Source of the DNA: Mansonella perstans
Lineage: Eukaryota; Nematoda; Chromadorea; Rhabditida; Onchocercidae
Assembly (NCBI GenBank): GCA_037074765.1
Contig: JBAMDO010000181.1
Coordinates: 310,001 to 374,000, forward strand
Length of the DNA stretch: 64,000 bases
Direction of reading: 5' to 3'
Shown: piece by piece, positions 50,954 through 64,000 of the stretch
Numbering within the stretch: the first letter of the stretch is position 1
Layout: each line of letters opens with the position of its first letter
Notes under the pieces: generated by a model
What the model was told of the DNA's origin: nothing
What the model saw: the letters and a program-made list of their open reading frames with translations, nothing else
Database searches by the model: none
Position numbers and translations under genes: made by a program

Positions 50954-51633
50954 GTGGGAAAAAAACGAATAACGATGACAAAAGCAATATGTTTATTGAT
51001 GGTTACGTGGTGTATGATATTGCCATATTATCACACAGAATCCCAACGTATTTCACGTCGAGCAAATTATATCGATTATAATGATGGTAATTTGTTTATG
51101 GTTAGTCTTCTGTATGCATCCTTTTCTTTCTTTGAAAGAAAATTCCATGTAAAATATTTCAATCTTACCAATTTTCCACTCATAAAAAATTTGAAGATAT
51201 GCTAAAAAATCAAATTTTCACTCCAGAATGCTTTCAAATATCTATCCTTCAGTTCTAAATTTATGAATTTGAGAAGTAAATAATAATTAAGTAGCTCCAG
51301 CTTTCCCATATAATTAAAATTAATATTTTATCAATGTACCTATAGAGTGAGGAACTGAATTGTACAACGATCAGTAAAAAAAGACAAAAGATATAGCGCT
51401 TAAACACTACGTATCAAAAGTGAAATTTTTGAGAAGCCTACTGCAGATTGTCGTAATTGCAGCGAAAGTTTGGCATAATCAATCCGTTCTACAATTCAGA
51501 TAGCAGAAGGATACAGTTTTACAGTTCTCGCGAATTACCCAAACGATATTTTGATGCATTGGCAGGTCAATCATTGGGTAAACGATCAACTATGATCCTA
51601 CAGCCATTGTATGATACTGTTTCCACAATTTGA
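50954..51633 (+). CDS. nlp-3: NLP-3-like neuropeptide precursor
   Basis: A secreted precursor cut at dibasic sites to give short peptides that act on neuronal receptors. Exons 50954-51100 and 51463-51633 join in phase 0, giving about 105 residues. The first exon holds a signal peptide (KAICLLMVTWCMILPYY). The second contains NPFYNSDSRR, then ELPKR YFDALAGQSLG KRS. YFDALAGQSLG flanked by KR on both sides is one residue away from the C. elegans NLP-3 peptide YFDSLAGQSLG. The Gly before KR predicts C-terminal amidation. INPFYNSD upstream resembles the NPFLDS-type NLP-3 peptides but ends in SRR without the amidation glycine. Alternative donors at the end of exon 1 do not keep phase. Confidence 0.85.
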
Positions 51634-52564
51634 ATACCTGTTGTATCTTTGAATTAGTAATTTAAAAATTGTTGCATATCTTCATTGTTTGCTATTCAAT
51701 ACCAGCATGCTCATGATATCGTTCACAATAAAAATCGGATTATTCACAAAATCCGAACTGTTACAAACTTTTAGTAATTTAAAATATCATATTCTCGAAA
51801 ACAAAAGAATTCCAAAACAGCAATCATATGGAAAGTAAGGATAGAATAATTTAAATGTTTGAAGATAATAAAAAGTGTCATTTCAATTAAACAATTCAAA
51901 CTGGCTAAATTTAATAGTCAGTAGACATGTACATTTCGGAAGTGTAAAATTACTGCAATGATATGTCCCAAAACATGATCCTAATTAGGCTGTTTATTTG
52001 CTTTGATTCATTCAATTCTTCTCGCAGAAATGTCTTTTCTGACATCATCAATGAATTTTAAAACTACTGATGATATCAGAAATGACACTTGTCATCTCAT
52101 TATATCTGCCCATTTGAGCAGCATTTGTAATGTAACAGCAGCGATTGAGTGAAAAAAAAAATGCAGCATTGAGTTTTGAGATACACAGAAATTGCGAAGT
52201 AGCGGAATGTTTATTGGAAAAAGAGAAAGAAATTTTAATTTCTTTGCAATTAAATTTAGTAAAGAGTTAATTTGAACTCTTCAATTCTTTGTTTTCACCT
52301 CTTCTCCTACTTTTTATCTCTGTTTCTCATTTTTCCCTTCTCTCTTTTCCCTCTCCTTTTCTAATTTTTTTAGAGAAAAATGAATGGAATGTAGAAATGT
52401 AAATAAAAAAAAGAAAAAAAAAAAAAAGACGTAATTGTGATCATTTTATTTTGTCATTTCGTATTTTATTCAATTTCATATTTAAAACTGAATTTCTGAA
52501 TTACATTATTTATCAAATAGGCTACAATGTTGACGAAATAAATGCAAATTAACAGAGGAATTGA
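51634..52564. other. Intergenic, between nlp-3-like and INTS10 genes
   Basis: No gene seen. It contains A-rich tracts (about 52406-52428). Confidence 0.5.
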
Positions 52565-55500
52565 ATGATGGAATTATCAGCTAAAGAACATTTGGATCGT
52601 TGTTTAACAGAGGAGCACGATTATGCAGTGGGTAAAGCGCATTGTCGATTAGCTTCATTGTATCCTGATTTCAATTTATTGCTCTGTGATGTAAGCCTTT
52701 ATGGGTATTAAAGACATTTTCACAAGCTTCGGTTGTTCATGTGCATATTTAGATGTGGCTCATGTTCGGTAGCCATGATAAGAAGTGCCTGGAAGAATGA
52801 TTAGAAGTTTAATGCAGAATACTGGCCTACCATTGTTGTGGTGTTAAAGTATACTGCACAAAGGAATGTTCACTAATGCTATTTGGCCAACTTGAACCTG
52901 TAAGCAAAACGACATGGAATTAAGTAAAATCAATTTTATCATTTAAGTTTTCTGTAAAACTCTTCTTCTGCTTATAGATCACCGAACTGCGATTTTATAT
53001 GAAATGGAATCGTGCCATAGAAGCTGTTCCCGTATTGGAACGACTGTAAGTTTTCATCATCACTATTATCCCTATGATTATAATTATGATTTCCTTGACT
53101 GTGACTATAATCACGATTCCCTTATGATTTTCTTGACTATGTTATAATCATGATTTCCTTATATTTTCGACTGGCAAGACGTACAGAGATTTAAAAAAAT
53201 TTTTTATCTACAAGTTAGTCAGTTACTGAGGTTCATTATTTTAGTGTAAAAACACATCCATCGGATGAGGCGTGGACACTAATACATCAGCTTTTCCTAA
53301 AAGCATCGTCTTCAGAGAATTCTACTGAAAAAAGTATTTCTTCAGCAAATTTATTCTTTATTGATAATTAATATTGCAAAAAAAAAAAAAAAAAAAAAAA
53401 AAAATTCCAGTTTTGTTCACCGAAATATCAAACGATGCATTTGAATTCATCATTGGTGGCTTAACAAAGCGTTTCGACAACGACGATCTTTTGAAAACAA
53501 AATTACTTCTTTTTTGTTTACGCTATGCTGATGAAAACAAGTTCAACAAACTATTGGTTAGTTTAACATTTTTCATGTCTTTGTCCTTTCAAAGTCTATT
53601 TCTTTATTTATAATAGCTCCTTTTTTCGAATTCTGCCTCTTTTGAATGTAAAAAATTTGAGAAGTGAATGAACAATATTCCTTGAATAAATTCATTTTAG
53701 AATATCAAAGTATTCTTAGAATCTAACAACTTTGACTTTATAGAATCGCGCCGTAACATTTATAACGGAAAGAGCTAGCAATGACAAGGAACTCGAGAGT
53801 GGCATTGGCAAGTATCACGTTTATTTAGGTAATTTTTGGAGATATTCAAAGTTTCTTTTGGATTTGGATATATGACCTATGTACCAGAAAGATGTGCTAT
53901 TTTAAAATGTAAAAACTGGGACAACTGAATGGAGTATAGAATTGCTACTTGTTCATTCAGTTGTATAGTTTTATAGTACGTGCACGACAACTGTGAGCAC
54001 AATGCTTTCATATTAAAAGAAGAATTATTGAAAGTGAAGCTAGCGGTCTTGCATAACACTTTTTATGCATATTTTAACCAAATTCTTTTTCAGCAGTTTT
54101 TGTTGCCCCTGCTCTTTTGAAGCTAAATTTTGCAAGCATAACAGTGAGCAGAGCTTTGAGTATTGTCATCACGGTTCTTCATGTTGGAATTGCATGGCCA
54201 GAACATAATGATACCTGGACTAATCTTTTGCGGTCATTATTTTCATATTTTTTTCCTTACCAAGAGAAAGCAATAATTTTGTTGTCCTGAATGTATATTA
54301 TAATGATCCGTTCATGGTAATTATTTTTACTAATTAACAGTTGTTTTCATTTTCTTCAAAGCAACTCTCAGTGATTTCAGGGTAGTTTCAGAAAATTATG
54401 AAGTCGAAGCGCAGCACTTCTCACAAGAAAGCTTTAAAATAGGGGCTGCACTATTCGACAAATGTGTCATTTTGTATGATCTTGGGACATCTATTAATTT
54501 AAGTTTAAATTTGAGGTATGGTATTGATATATATAGGGATTTCCTTCCGAAAAAGAAATTTTTTGCTTGCTTATTTTACAGTCTATAGAAAATATATGCA
54601 TTTTATAGACTATATTTTCAGTGGATGTAGTATTCTGTTCGGTATTGTGGATAAAGCATGCAGCTTAAAAACTGAAGCTCGTAAGATTGTTTTTTCATTT
54701 TTCGTATGGTACGCTTATAAGCAGTGGAAGGCAAATATCAATGAAGGTCTCTTTATACTTTTTTTGTTTTTTGTGTATTTTCATTTTCAAAGCTGAGACA
54801 TATATTTGTTTTTTATTGCGACTGGGGTCTTTTTTGTATCTGTTTGGTGAATTTTGTTACTACATAGCTTGCAAAAGCTTCAATTTTTTTGGGCTAGATT
54901 CAGTATTATAATTTACGTCACAGAATTCAACAGGTGAAGTGCTTGCATGGATCCCAGAAGATAACTGGGCTATGGACGTTGACAAATTATTGAACAGTAA
55001 CGCTGATTGCTTAACTCCTTCAAAAAAGACAAAACTTAAAGAACGCAAGGAGGAAATAGCAACATTTCAAACAGAGTATTTGATGTCATCACGACGTGAG
55101 GTAGTTTTTTTTTTTCAAAATGTTTTCATCAAAAGTAAATTGGTCAGGCTTTGCTTGAACTGTTTTTATTTGGATTGGGGTGTTCTTAAAGAGGCCCTTT
55201 AAGGAAGGCAGTGCAGTCAAATAGAATTTTTGAAGTATTTATGCTCTTAGATAGAAGCATATTATAAGATGAACAAGATTTTTAATACTATGCTTTTCAG
55301 TTATGCGAGGCGTACGAACTTTGTTGTGCAGCAATTTGTGCAAATGTAACGCCGATATCTGCAGATGCTGTTGCTGAAAGTCTGTATTTTGCTTCTTTTT
55401 ACAGTGACATACGACAGCTCATTACGGAATCTCTATTGTTCAAATGCAAAATCAATGAATTAATAGCGTATGTTGATGATGTGGGTGTTCATTACAAATT

Positions 55501-57131
55501 TTCAAAGTGTCAATTCTTCTATGTATTAGTAATTTCATTATTGCTCTGTTGGAAACCATAATCGATTAGTAGTATTTCTACTTATATTTGTAACTTTATC
55601 TTTTCAGCATCTGGGAAATGCTGATTCTAGGACGAAAGAAGTACTTTATTTTCAACTTGCCTGTGCTCACTGCTTGAACCAGAGTTGGCCTGATGCATGT
55701 GAAAACGTGATTCACATATTTCATATTGTAGCAGAAAGCAATATCGGATCAAAAGTGGTTTTTTCCTGTCAAGCAGTTATTTGTACTAATTCTTTAATCA
55801 GTCGTAATCAAAAAATAGGTGTTGTCGAATATTTTGTGCATGTGAAAATAAGCGAATCGAATATTTGTATTTATATGTTCAAGTTCCATCAAGTTCTAGA
55901 ACTGATTCTTATAGGAACATTTAATATCCAGTATTTTAATGGCATTAAATAAACTACATATTAATGATAGTTTGTCTCATTTGCAGTCCATTTACGACAC
56001 ATATTTGTCAAATTCATCTAATAGAAACCACTCCAACACTCAGGTTTGTGTAATTTTTCTGTGGCGTATTCGACAAAACCTAGTACAAGTTTACATCTCA
56101 TTTGCAGCCCATTTGTTGCGTTTAATATCGGAAAAGCATTAGTTTTTGTAGATCTTTATTTAATGTTAACCAATGAATTGTTAGAAATCAGTTTTTTGAC
56201 TGAAAATATTAAATCAGGTTTTACTTGCATGTTAGTATTCATTTTTATCAAGCTTTTAATTTTAGCCGTCTTTTGTAATAGTCAAACAAGAACGATTAAG
56301 AAGAATTGTGTACGATATTGCTTATCATATTTTATTTCGGGTATTTTATTATTGTTTTCCGTTAAATTTATAGAACCCAATGTAGTTCTTTATTTATAAC
56401 TAAAAAATTTCAAAAATACCTAAACCAACATTTATGGGAGGTACATAACTCATGTTAATTCAAGGTTTATACGTCAACAGCGATGGATCATGATAATGAT
56501 CAATTACTGGGTGCTCTTCTCGTATTATCTCAAATCGATTTTTCAACAAAAGGATATCGATGTTTTAATCGCATCATGCGACATGTAGAAGCAAAGGTAA
56601 CACTTGTGTCATAAGAATAATATCAGGAAAAGCGAGATATAGTAAATAATGATCAATTTGAAGGAAGTGATGTTCTGATTACAGGGATCGCTAAGAAGCG
56701 CGGGGCTTATAAAGTACATAAGTAATATAGCAATTCTAGAAGAACTGTCAAGAATTCAGGATTACTGCACCGAATATGTTTCCATTCAAATTGCAATACC
56801 ACAAGTGCAAAGGTTGACCACTTATTTTGGTCTTGCTGTCAGTTTTTGAATAATAGAACCATATTGTCGGAGCCAATTACCATCACAAATAAGCTTAATT
56901 CACTTAAATAATTTGCAGTACTGGAAAGCAAGGATTTCTTGAATATAAATTTTCTTTTCCAGAAGGATAGGACAGTCGACGCGTCACAGTGTCAGAGGGA
57001 CGAAAGATGGTCAAAAACAATCAATAGAAGAGCAAATAAAAAAGTGTCGACAAGATCCATATGTAACAGTGTTGACGTATTTTATTGAAAACAAAGAGGC
57101 AATATTGAAAATGCTTGGGGCCAAGTTTTAG
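52565..57131 (+). CDS. INTS10: Integrator complex subunit 10
   Basis: INTS10 is a helical-repeat subunit of Integrator, the nuclear complex that binds RNA polymerase II and cleaves snRNA and other nascent transcripts. Sixteen exons join in phase: 52565-52690, 52864-52899, 52978-53045, 53245-53333, 53411-53556, 53744-53828, 54094-54232, 54381-54515, 54622-54746, 54934-55100, 55301-55480, 55608-55757, 55987-56043, 56465-56596, 56685-56812 and 56963-57131, about 643 residues (human about 710). Anchors to the human protein, compared from memory: CRLASLYPDFNLLLCDE near the start (ARSLYPADFN in human); VLYFQLACAHCLNQSW (ALIQLATCHFALGEY); SNIAILEELSRIQDY (TNIDMLEEFAYLR); and a C-terminus HSVRGTKDGQKQSIEEQI then ENKEAILKML (HTVTRGITKGVKEDF, NEKILLL). 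The whole protein is alpha-helical with no catalytic motif. The end of exon 12 is uncertain because open frame continues to about 55817. Confidence 0.85.
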
Positions 57132-57296
57132 AAATTAAAAACTTCATCATATCGGGTAAACAGCGTTGATCACTTGCATAGTACAACAGTCATGAGATTG
57201 GTAGTTTCTATTTCTTTTCATATTTTTTTCTTAGTTATGTGTTTGCCATCATAATTTTAATCGTATTTTCATATTGTCACAACCTAAAATAATTTT

Positions 57297-57541
57297 ATGA
57301 ATTCATCTCATCGCGTTTTTTTAGCGTGTTTTTTACCACATCCACAAAAGTTAGATCTCGAGCATATATATGTAGCTGCTGTGGAAAATTCTAGCGAGGG
57401 AATAGAGGTGAGTGAGGCTGAAAGCCATTCACTAATTATTTTGATCGGGATCTACCAGCTTTCATTTATTAAGTAAACGAGTCTGTAGTAATGGTTCAGG
57501 AGCTCAGGGTATTTATGCACCAAGGATTTAACACACGTTAA
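57297..57541 (+). CDS. Possible 50-residue gene downstream of INTS10
   Basis: Exon 57297-57407 (ATG, open to a GTGAGT donor) and exon 57500-57541 (after ATGGTTCAG, ending at TAA) join in phase 0. The 50-residue product contains FLPHPQKLDLEHIYVAAVEN and EELRVFMHQGFN. It begins about 165 bp after the INTS10 stop on the same strand. A pyrimidine-rich acceptor (TTTTTTTCTTAG, ending near 57232) lies between them, as expected for trans-splicing in a nematode operon. The product is not recognised. It could also be an alternative 3' end. Confidence 0.35.
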
Positions 57542-57757
57542 GCGGTGAGAGTTTTTATAGCGGAATTTAATCTGGCGATAGCATCGAGCTCTCTCGACGG
57601 ATTTCTGTTTGCACCCGATATTGTGGCGGTAAAGGGAATAATTTGAGATGAAAACATGTTAGGCAAATTTATTACATTAGAACAAGAAAACCAGAAAAAA
57701 AAAAGTGATCAAAATACAACGATGCTAGCGAAACTTCTGCAGTAAACATTATTCACT

Positions 57758-58913
57758 TCAACAAGCATCTTCTAAAACTATTGATGCACAACTAGCTTTC
57801 GGACTTGCTGGAACGGATCTCATTTTTCTGTCGGAGTTTGAATCCATATCCGTCATTGCCTTTGATTTAATGACTGGTGGGCGTTTCCCTTGCTTCTTCG
57901 CATTTCCTGGCGGACGAACTAAAACTACCCGTCAGTTACACACCAATACTCTAGATACCAGATAATTTCTTGCAATGAATGGGTAGGCGAGAATGAAAAA
58001 ACAAGATTCGGAAAATCGAAAGTGAAATGAATACGAATATCGAACGTGAAACGAATACAGCTAACCAAACTTCGAAGGACGCACAACAATGAACATTTTA
58101 TCTTTCCACCCTCCTTTTGGAGTTATAAAACACGTTTCGCCATGATCCATCCTATAAAATCCTCGGTAAATTGATTTCTTATGGGGTAATTACTCATTAA
58201 GTTCGATATGACTTCAATGGCCACCTATTTCGTAAAAAGGTAACTTGCCCAGTGCAGGAAGCAACCCAGCAAGATCTGCGATACTCATTTGATTTGCCGG
58301 ATAATTTCTCTCTGGACTATTGCAATCGTCACAAATTTTGATCTAATTTGTGCTTCTGGAGCATCTTTCGACCTGCTCCGATCACACTGTACTGCGATTG
58401 TGCATCGAGTGGGATCTCGTGAAACGACAAACAATTATTTATAGCGATGGTCACTGACCACTGGCGGCAAGAAACAGGAAGGCTTGTCATTTGCACATTG
58501 TTGATACGAATATACTTATTTACAACAAAAAACCAAACATACAACAGCACTCTATCGAAACCGGTGTCGGGATTCCGGTACTTCAGCCCTGTGGCGTCCT
58601 TGAAAACGTTTTTTAACGTCCTGACATGCAGCACACCATGCGAAGGACATATAGGAATCTCGATACCTTTGCTGCCTATGGTGTTCGATACTACAACCCA
58701 TTCCTCCGGTGCACATACCTAGAACTACTAGCGCTACTGTGACATAATTCTAACATACGGATAATTGTTCTATTTGCTACAATTTGATATCTTGTCACTA
58801 ACATTAATTAATCGATTAATGATGCGAAAGTAATGATAATAAATAATTATGCAGATACAACAACGTACTGATTTTAGTGATTCGTCCGAACTGCAAATCT
58901 GTTCCCCATCCAT
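57758..58913 (-). CDS. TDP-43 N-terminal-domain-only protein, no RRMs
   Basis: Four minus-strand exons join in phase: 58913-58869 (start Met), 58718-58543, 58151-58066 and 57918-57758 (stop TGA), giving 155 residues. Residues about 22-100 match the ubiquitin-like N-terminal oligomerisation domain of TDP-43, compared from memory: KGIEIPICPSHGVLHVRTL for IEIPSEDDGTVLLSTV; ATGLKYRNP for ACGLRYRNP; GGWKDKMFIVVRPSKF for AGWGNLVYVVNYP. In TDP-43 this fold lets the protein self-assemble in the nucleus. It is followed by a basic stretch that could be a nuclear signal (AKKQGKRPPVIKSK) and a Ser-rich tail to the stop. The two RRMs and the glycine-rich tail of TDP-43 are absent, and no RRM motif is seen in 57132-57757. 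It is tail-to-tail with INTS10. Biochemical role unknown; it could modulate full-length TDP-43 by NTD pairing. Confidence 0.75.
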
Positions 58914-59149
58914 CTTGGTAGATCTGTAGTGAAGATAGTGAGTTAATTAGCTCGCTGTTCTGATATATCAATATTCCAACGTCCAAAAAAAAATCAAGCA
59001 AAAAAAAAAAAAGGTACCACAGGGAACAACAATAAACTACTAAATATGATTGAAATATGATTTAGTATTATTTCATCAAAGGTAAAAAGATATTTACAGA
59101 AGATTCAACCAAAAGAATAACGTATCTGATGATGATAATGATGATGCTA
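58914..59149. other. Short intergenic gap
   Basis: 5' side of the TDP-43-NTD gene. AT-rich with a GATGATAATGATGATG-type stretch near 59128-59145. Nothing coding. Confidence 0.5.
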
Positions 59150-59605
59150 TTAGCTAAAATAGACTCTTAACGGAGAAACCAACAGAGAGTAGCAAAGGTG
59201 AATTGATACAATGAAGAATGGGGAATATACAAAGCAATCTCGGCGCCAAATCTCAAGATCATAGTTGAGCTTAGAGAAAAAAGTTTAGAGGAACCGATAT
59301 ATTCTTAAAGGATCCAAATAAAAGTTGTTTGTTGAATCGATCTTTGTATCGCACAACAATTTAGTAGCATTTATGATTGGGCTTATATCAAGAAAGTTCT
59401 TGATATATCAACAATTAATTAAGAAGTTGAACAAAAAAATTGCTTAGTATTTACACTTTCCGTAATTCGCTTTAATTTCTGAAACATAATGCTATCAATA
59501 CATTCGATTTGTGCATTTTCAATCATATTCATTTCATTACAGTTCAAATCTTTGAAATATTCTTCATCAATGCAACATTTAACCGTATAACCAATGTATT
59601 TCAAA
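59150..59605 (-). CDS. Unrecognised minus-strand fragment, two exons
   Basis: Exon 59605-59455 (after TTTGATAG, ending at GTAAAT) contains YTVKCCIDEEYFKDLNCNEM and NAQIECIDSIMFQKLKRITE. Exon 59269-59150 (after TTCTCTAAG) joins in phase 0 and contains LNYDLEIWRRDCFVYSPFFI, ending with TAA. Several cysteines in the first exon suggest an extracellular protein. Upstream exons would lie on the far side of the CA microsatellite; a weak candidate (SLHDQFREPRGRS) is near 60595-60555. Family unknown. Confidence 0.35.
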
Positions 59606-59733
59606 CTATCAAATGTTAACAAACATTTCAGATATTTTTCAATATCAAATTAGCATTTGAAATATTACATTGGCGGTCAGTAAAGAGTTTTCATTGTGTT
59701 ACCGTCAAAGTAATTTAATAATTTTTGCTCGAA

Positions 59734-59752
59734 TGTGTGTGTGTGTGTGTGG
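59734..59752. repeat. GT-dinucleotide microsatellite
   Basis: Uninterrupted TGTGTG run. Confidence 0.9.
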
Positions 59753-60140
59753 TAACATATCGTGTATGATTGAAGATGAGGGGCGGGACAGCGTGAGCTG
59801 TTGTCCATTGATCGAACGTTGATGTGAAGTGAGCTATGTGTTTCGCTATTGAATGATAATTGATCTGTGATGTGTTCCGGGTTTACCGAATCTTACGGGT
59901 CCTATTTTTATCTTATATGTACACGTGTATGGCATCCCACTGGTATATTCGAGCAAACCAAAGAGGTAGTGTGGTAGGTATATACACACAATTGCATTAG
60001 CATACACTATGTGTGCTTGGATTTTTGGTATATCAATGAACCGCAAAAAAAAAGGAGGAAGAGTAAGGGATTCGTGAAAAAATGACCACAATTGTTTACA
60101 TGTTTTAGCCATGAGAAGATGCCACTCAACGTAGATCTTT

Positions 60141-60164
60141 ACACACACACGCACCCGCCTACAC

Positions 60165-60202
<38 letters not shown>

Positions 60203-60250
60203 GCACACACACACACACACACACATACATACACACACACACACATACAC

Positions 60251-60285
<35 letters not shown>

Positions 60286-60496
60286 CATACATACACACAC
60301 ACACGCACATACACACACACGCACACACACACACACATACATACATACACACATACACATACACACGCACACACACACACACACATACACACACACACAC
60401 ATACACACACACACACACATACACACACACACATACACACACACACATACACACACACATACACACACACACATACACACACACACGCACACACGC
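60141..60496. repeat. Long CA/TACA microsatellite
   Basis: About 356 bp of ACAC with regular ACAT/TACA and ACGC variants. It produces long Thr-His and Cys-Val ORFs in several frames on both strands, which are not genes. Confidence 0.97.
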
Positions 60497-60663
60497 ATAC
60501 ATATATGTAATAGCTTCTCTTTTGGCTAAAAGTATAATCGAAATGCTCGGCAAAAAAACACTTCTGCCACGGGGTTCTCTGAATTGGTCATGAAGCGATG
60601 CTTGCTTCAATCTATGAGATTCATAAGGAAGGAGTATTTTTCGGTTTGTGGCATTTATGTGGG

Positions 60664-60687
60664 AGTGTGTGTGTGTGTGTGTGTGTT
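60664..60687. repeat. GT-dinucleotide microsatellite
   Basis: Uninterrupted GTGTGT run. Confidence 0.9.
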
Positions 60688-61862
60688 CTTGTATGCATGC
60701 ATTTGTGTTTATAAATGAAGTAGATGAAATTGTAAATGGACATGACCTCCAAAAGAGATGACACCTTCTCTTCCGATTAACTTAGTTATTGTCATAACGA
60801 GCATTGACGTACGCCAGTATCTTTACTTTCCATTATTAGATTTGAATAAGGCAAAAGAACAGTTCATAAAATAGTTCTATTGCATTCCCCTAAATTTTCA
60901 TCTAAAACTCTCATTTGTTTGCTGACACAATTTGAGTGAATTTTTGTATGATTTTTTTTGAGGTAATTTTTGAGTAAATTTGAAGAAAAGTTTTTAAGAA
61001 AGAATGAGATAAGTTAGTCTTTGCAGATTAAGGCATTTTCAAAATAAATCTTGTTTTCTAGCTATTGAACATCGCTTTATACGTTTTCTTTCAATAAATT
61101 AGTACGTCGTCGGCTAAAGATATATCAACTATCTATCTTCAGTCAACGACGCTATATGTAGTAACATTCGGTCAGCCTCATGATAAACCTGTACACTAAC
61201 ATCTGTCAGACTCTTCATTGCAATCGTTGACATTTCGATCGTTTCAACGGTTGATCATTGCCAACTGGTACATGGCAGTATTTTTTTAAACAGTTCGAAG
61301 ACAAAACTTAATTTCATTTGTGTCTAGTTTTATTTAGTGCTATTATATACCGTTATTTCACCATCTTTCATCGTATCATTTTCGCAAATGATAAATTTTT
61401 ACGTAATCAGAAGAGAAGGAAAGTATGGCTGGTAAGTTCGACGTGACGGTAAACGTTTCCTCCGTTGAAGCATAAGTTTACTAGTTTTTTTTTTTGCATT
61501 TTTTACGATTGCAGCACACTCGTTTTTCTCTTTCGCTGTGGTACGTAACGTATTTGACACCCTCACTTCTCTCGACTGAATCAAATTGATAGCAGCATTT
61601 TATGTTGTGCTTTTCATCATTCAATCATTGGCTTTCTTCCTGTATGTACTTTTGCATTACTAGAGACGTTATTTCATCCATTCATTCACTTGCACAAAGT
61701 AATGTAGCATTGAGCTTCGACCGGGATTAAAAAAATTAAAGAAATCTGGCTTTGAGACCTTTTGTTGCGCCACATACAACTGATTTAATATGAAATTATC
61801 CCATCACTGAACAGTATATATTACATTTCTCGGTTCGCAAATAATTTTCATTACAGATAAAA

Positions 61863-63946
<2,084 letters not shown>

Positions 63947-64000
63947 GTTTCATTTATCTTTTCGAATCTTTTTATCTTCGAATTTGGTGTACACTTTGCG

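Larger units (their letters stand above)
59606..61862. other. Microsatellite-rich intergenic region
   Basis: Dominated by the CA/TACA microsatellite, with GT tracts at 59734-59752 and 60664-60687. Near its right end, 61426-61433, is an ATGGCTG/GTAAGT that could be a 5'-untranslated exon of the TMEM184 gene. Splicing it to 61858 in frame meets a stop, so it is not coding. Confidence 0.45.

Noticed and set aside
52818..52899. MYND-like zinc finger reading (CCGVKVYCTKEC) after a TTTAATGCAG acceptor
   Set aside because: It is out of phase with INTS10 exon 1. The shorter exon 52864-52899, in phase, reads ECSLMLFGQLEP and fits INTS10, so the cysteine pattern is accidental.
60092..60610. Long ORFs of 111-254 codons on both strands, rich in Cys-Val or Thr-His
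   Set aside because: They are translations of the CA/TACA microsatellite; every frame is open because the repeat lacks stops.

Overview
The window is AT-rich eukaryotic nuclear DNA and looks like a nematode chromosome. The genes are split by many introns with TTTTCAG/TTTGCAG acceptors and GTAAGT/GTATGT donors. Several products are nematode-specific or typical of nematodes: a cuticlin with a ZP domain, an NLP-3-type neuropeptide precursor and an EXC-5/FGD-type Rho exchange factor. The base composition and roomy introns would fit a filarial-type (clade III) worm, but I cannot name the species. Most single ORFs are only exons, so I built gene models by joining exons across splice sites and requiring reading phases to agree.

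Layout. 0.3-2.4 kb, minus: polynucleotide kinase/3'-phosphatase (phosphatase half; the kinase half lies off the left edge). 6.2-9.6 kb, plus: a complete 10-exon cuticlin-like ZP protein. 10.9-14.3 kb, minus: a 9-exon protein with a C-terminal coiled coil, not recognised. 14.4-36.5 kb: a gene-poor stretch with microsatellites, a pair of direct repeats about 4 kb apart, an inverted-repeat pair and a few isolated coding-looking exons. 36.5-41.8 kb, plus: a complete 17-exon DH-PH-FYVE-PH protein (EXC-5/FGD family). 42-45.7 kb: unresolved coding fragments on both strands. 45.8-47.2 kb, plus: a K50 paired-like homeobox gene. 48-48.2 kb, minus: a stray copy of one INTS10 exon. 51-51.6 kb, plus: an nlp-3-like neuropeptide gene. 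52.6-57.1 kb, plus: a 16-exon Integrator subunit 10 gene, followed about 165 bp later by a possible 50-residue gene (operon-like spacing). 57.8-58.9 kb, minus: a complete four-exon, 155-residue protein made of a TDP-43-type N-terminal domain with no RRMs. 59.1-59.6 kb, minus: an unrecognised two-exon fragment. 60.1-60.5 kb: a long CA/TACA microsatellite. 61.9 kb to the right edge, plus: a TMEM184 membrane protein, cut by the window end.

The genes do not form a single pathway. They cover DNA end repair (PNKP), cuticle matrix (cuticlin), Rho-family signalling in tube or cell shape (EXC-5/FGD), transcription and RNA processing (homeobox, INTS10, TDP-43-like), neuropeptide signalling (NLP-3) and membrane trafficking (TMEM184). 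The most unusual item is the TDP-43 N-terminal-domain-only gene. Exon boundaries given here were worked out by eye and have not been tested against transcripts.
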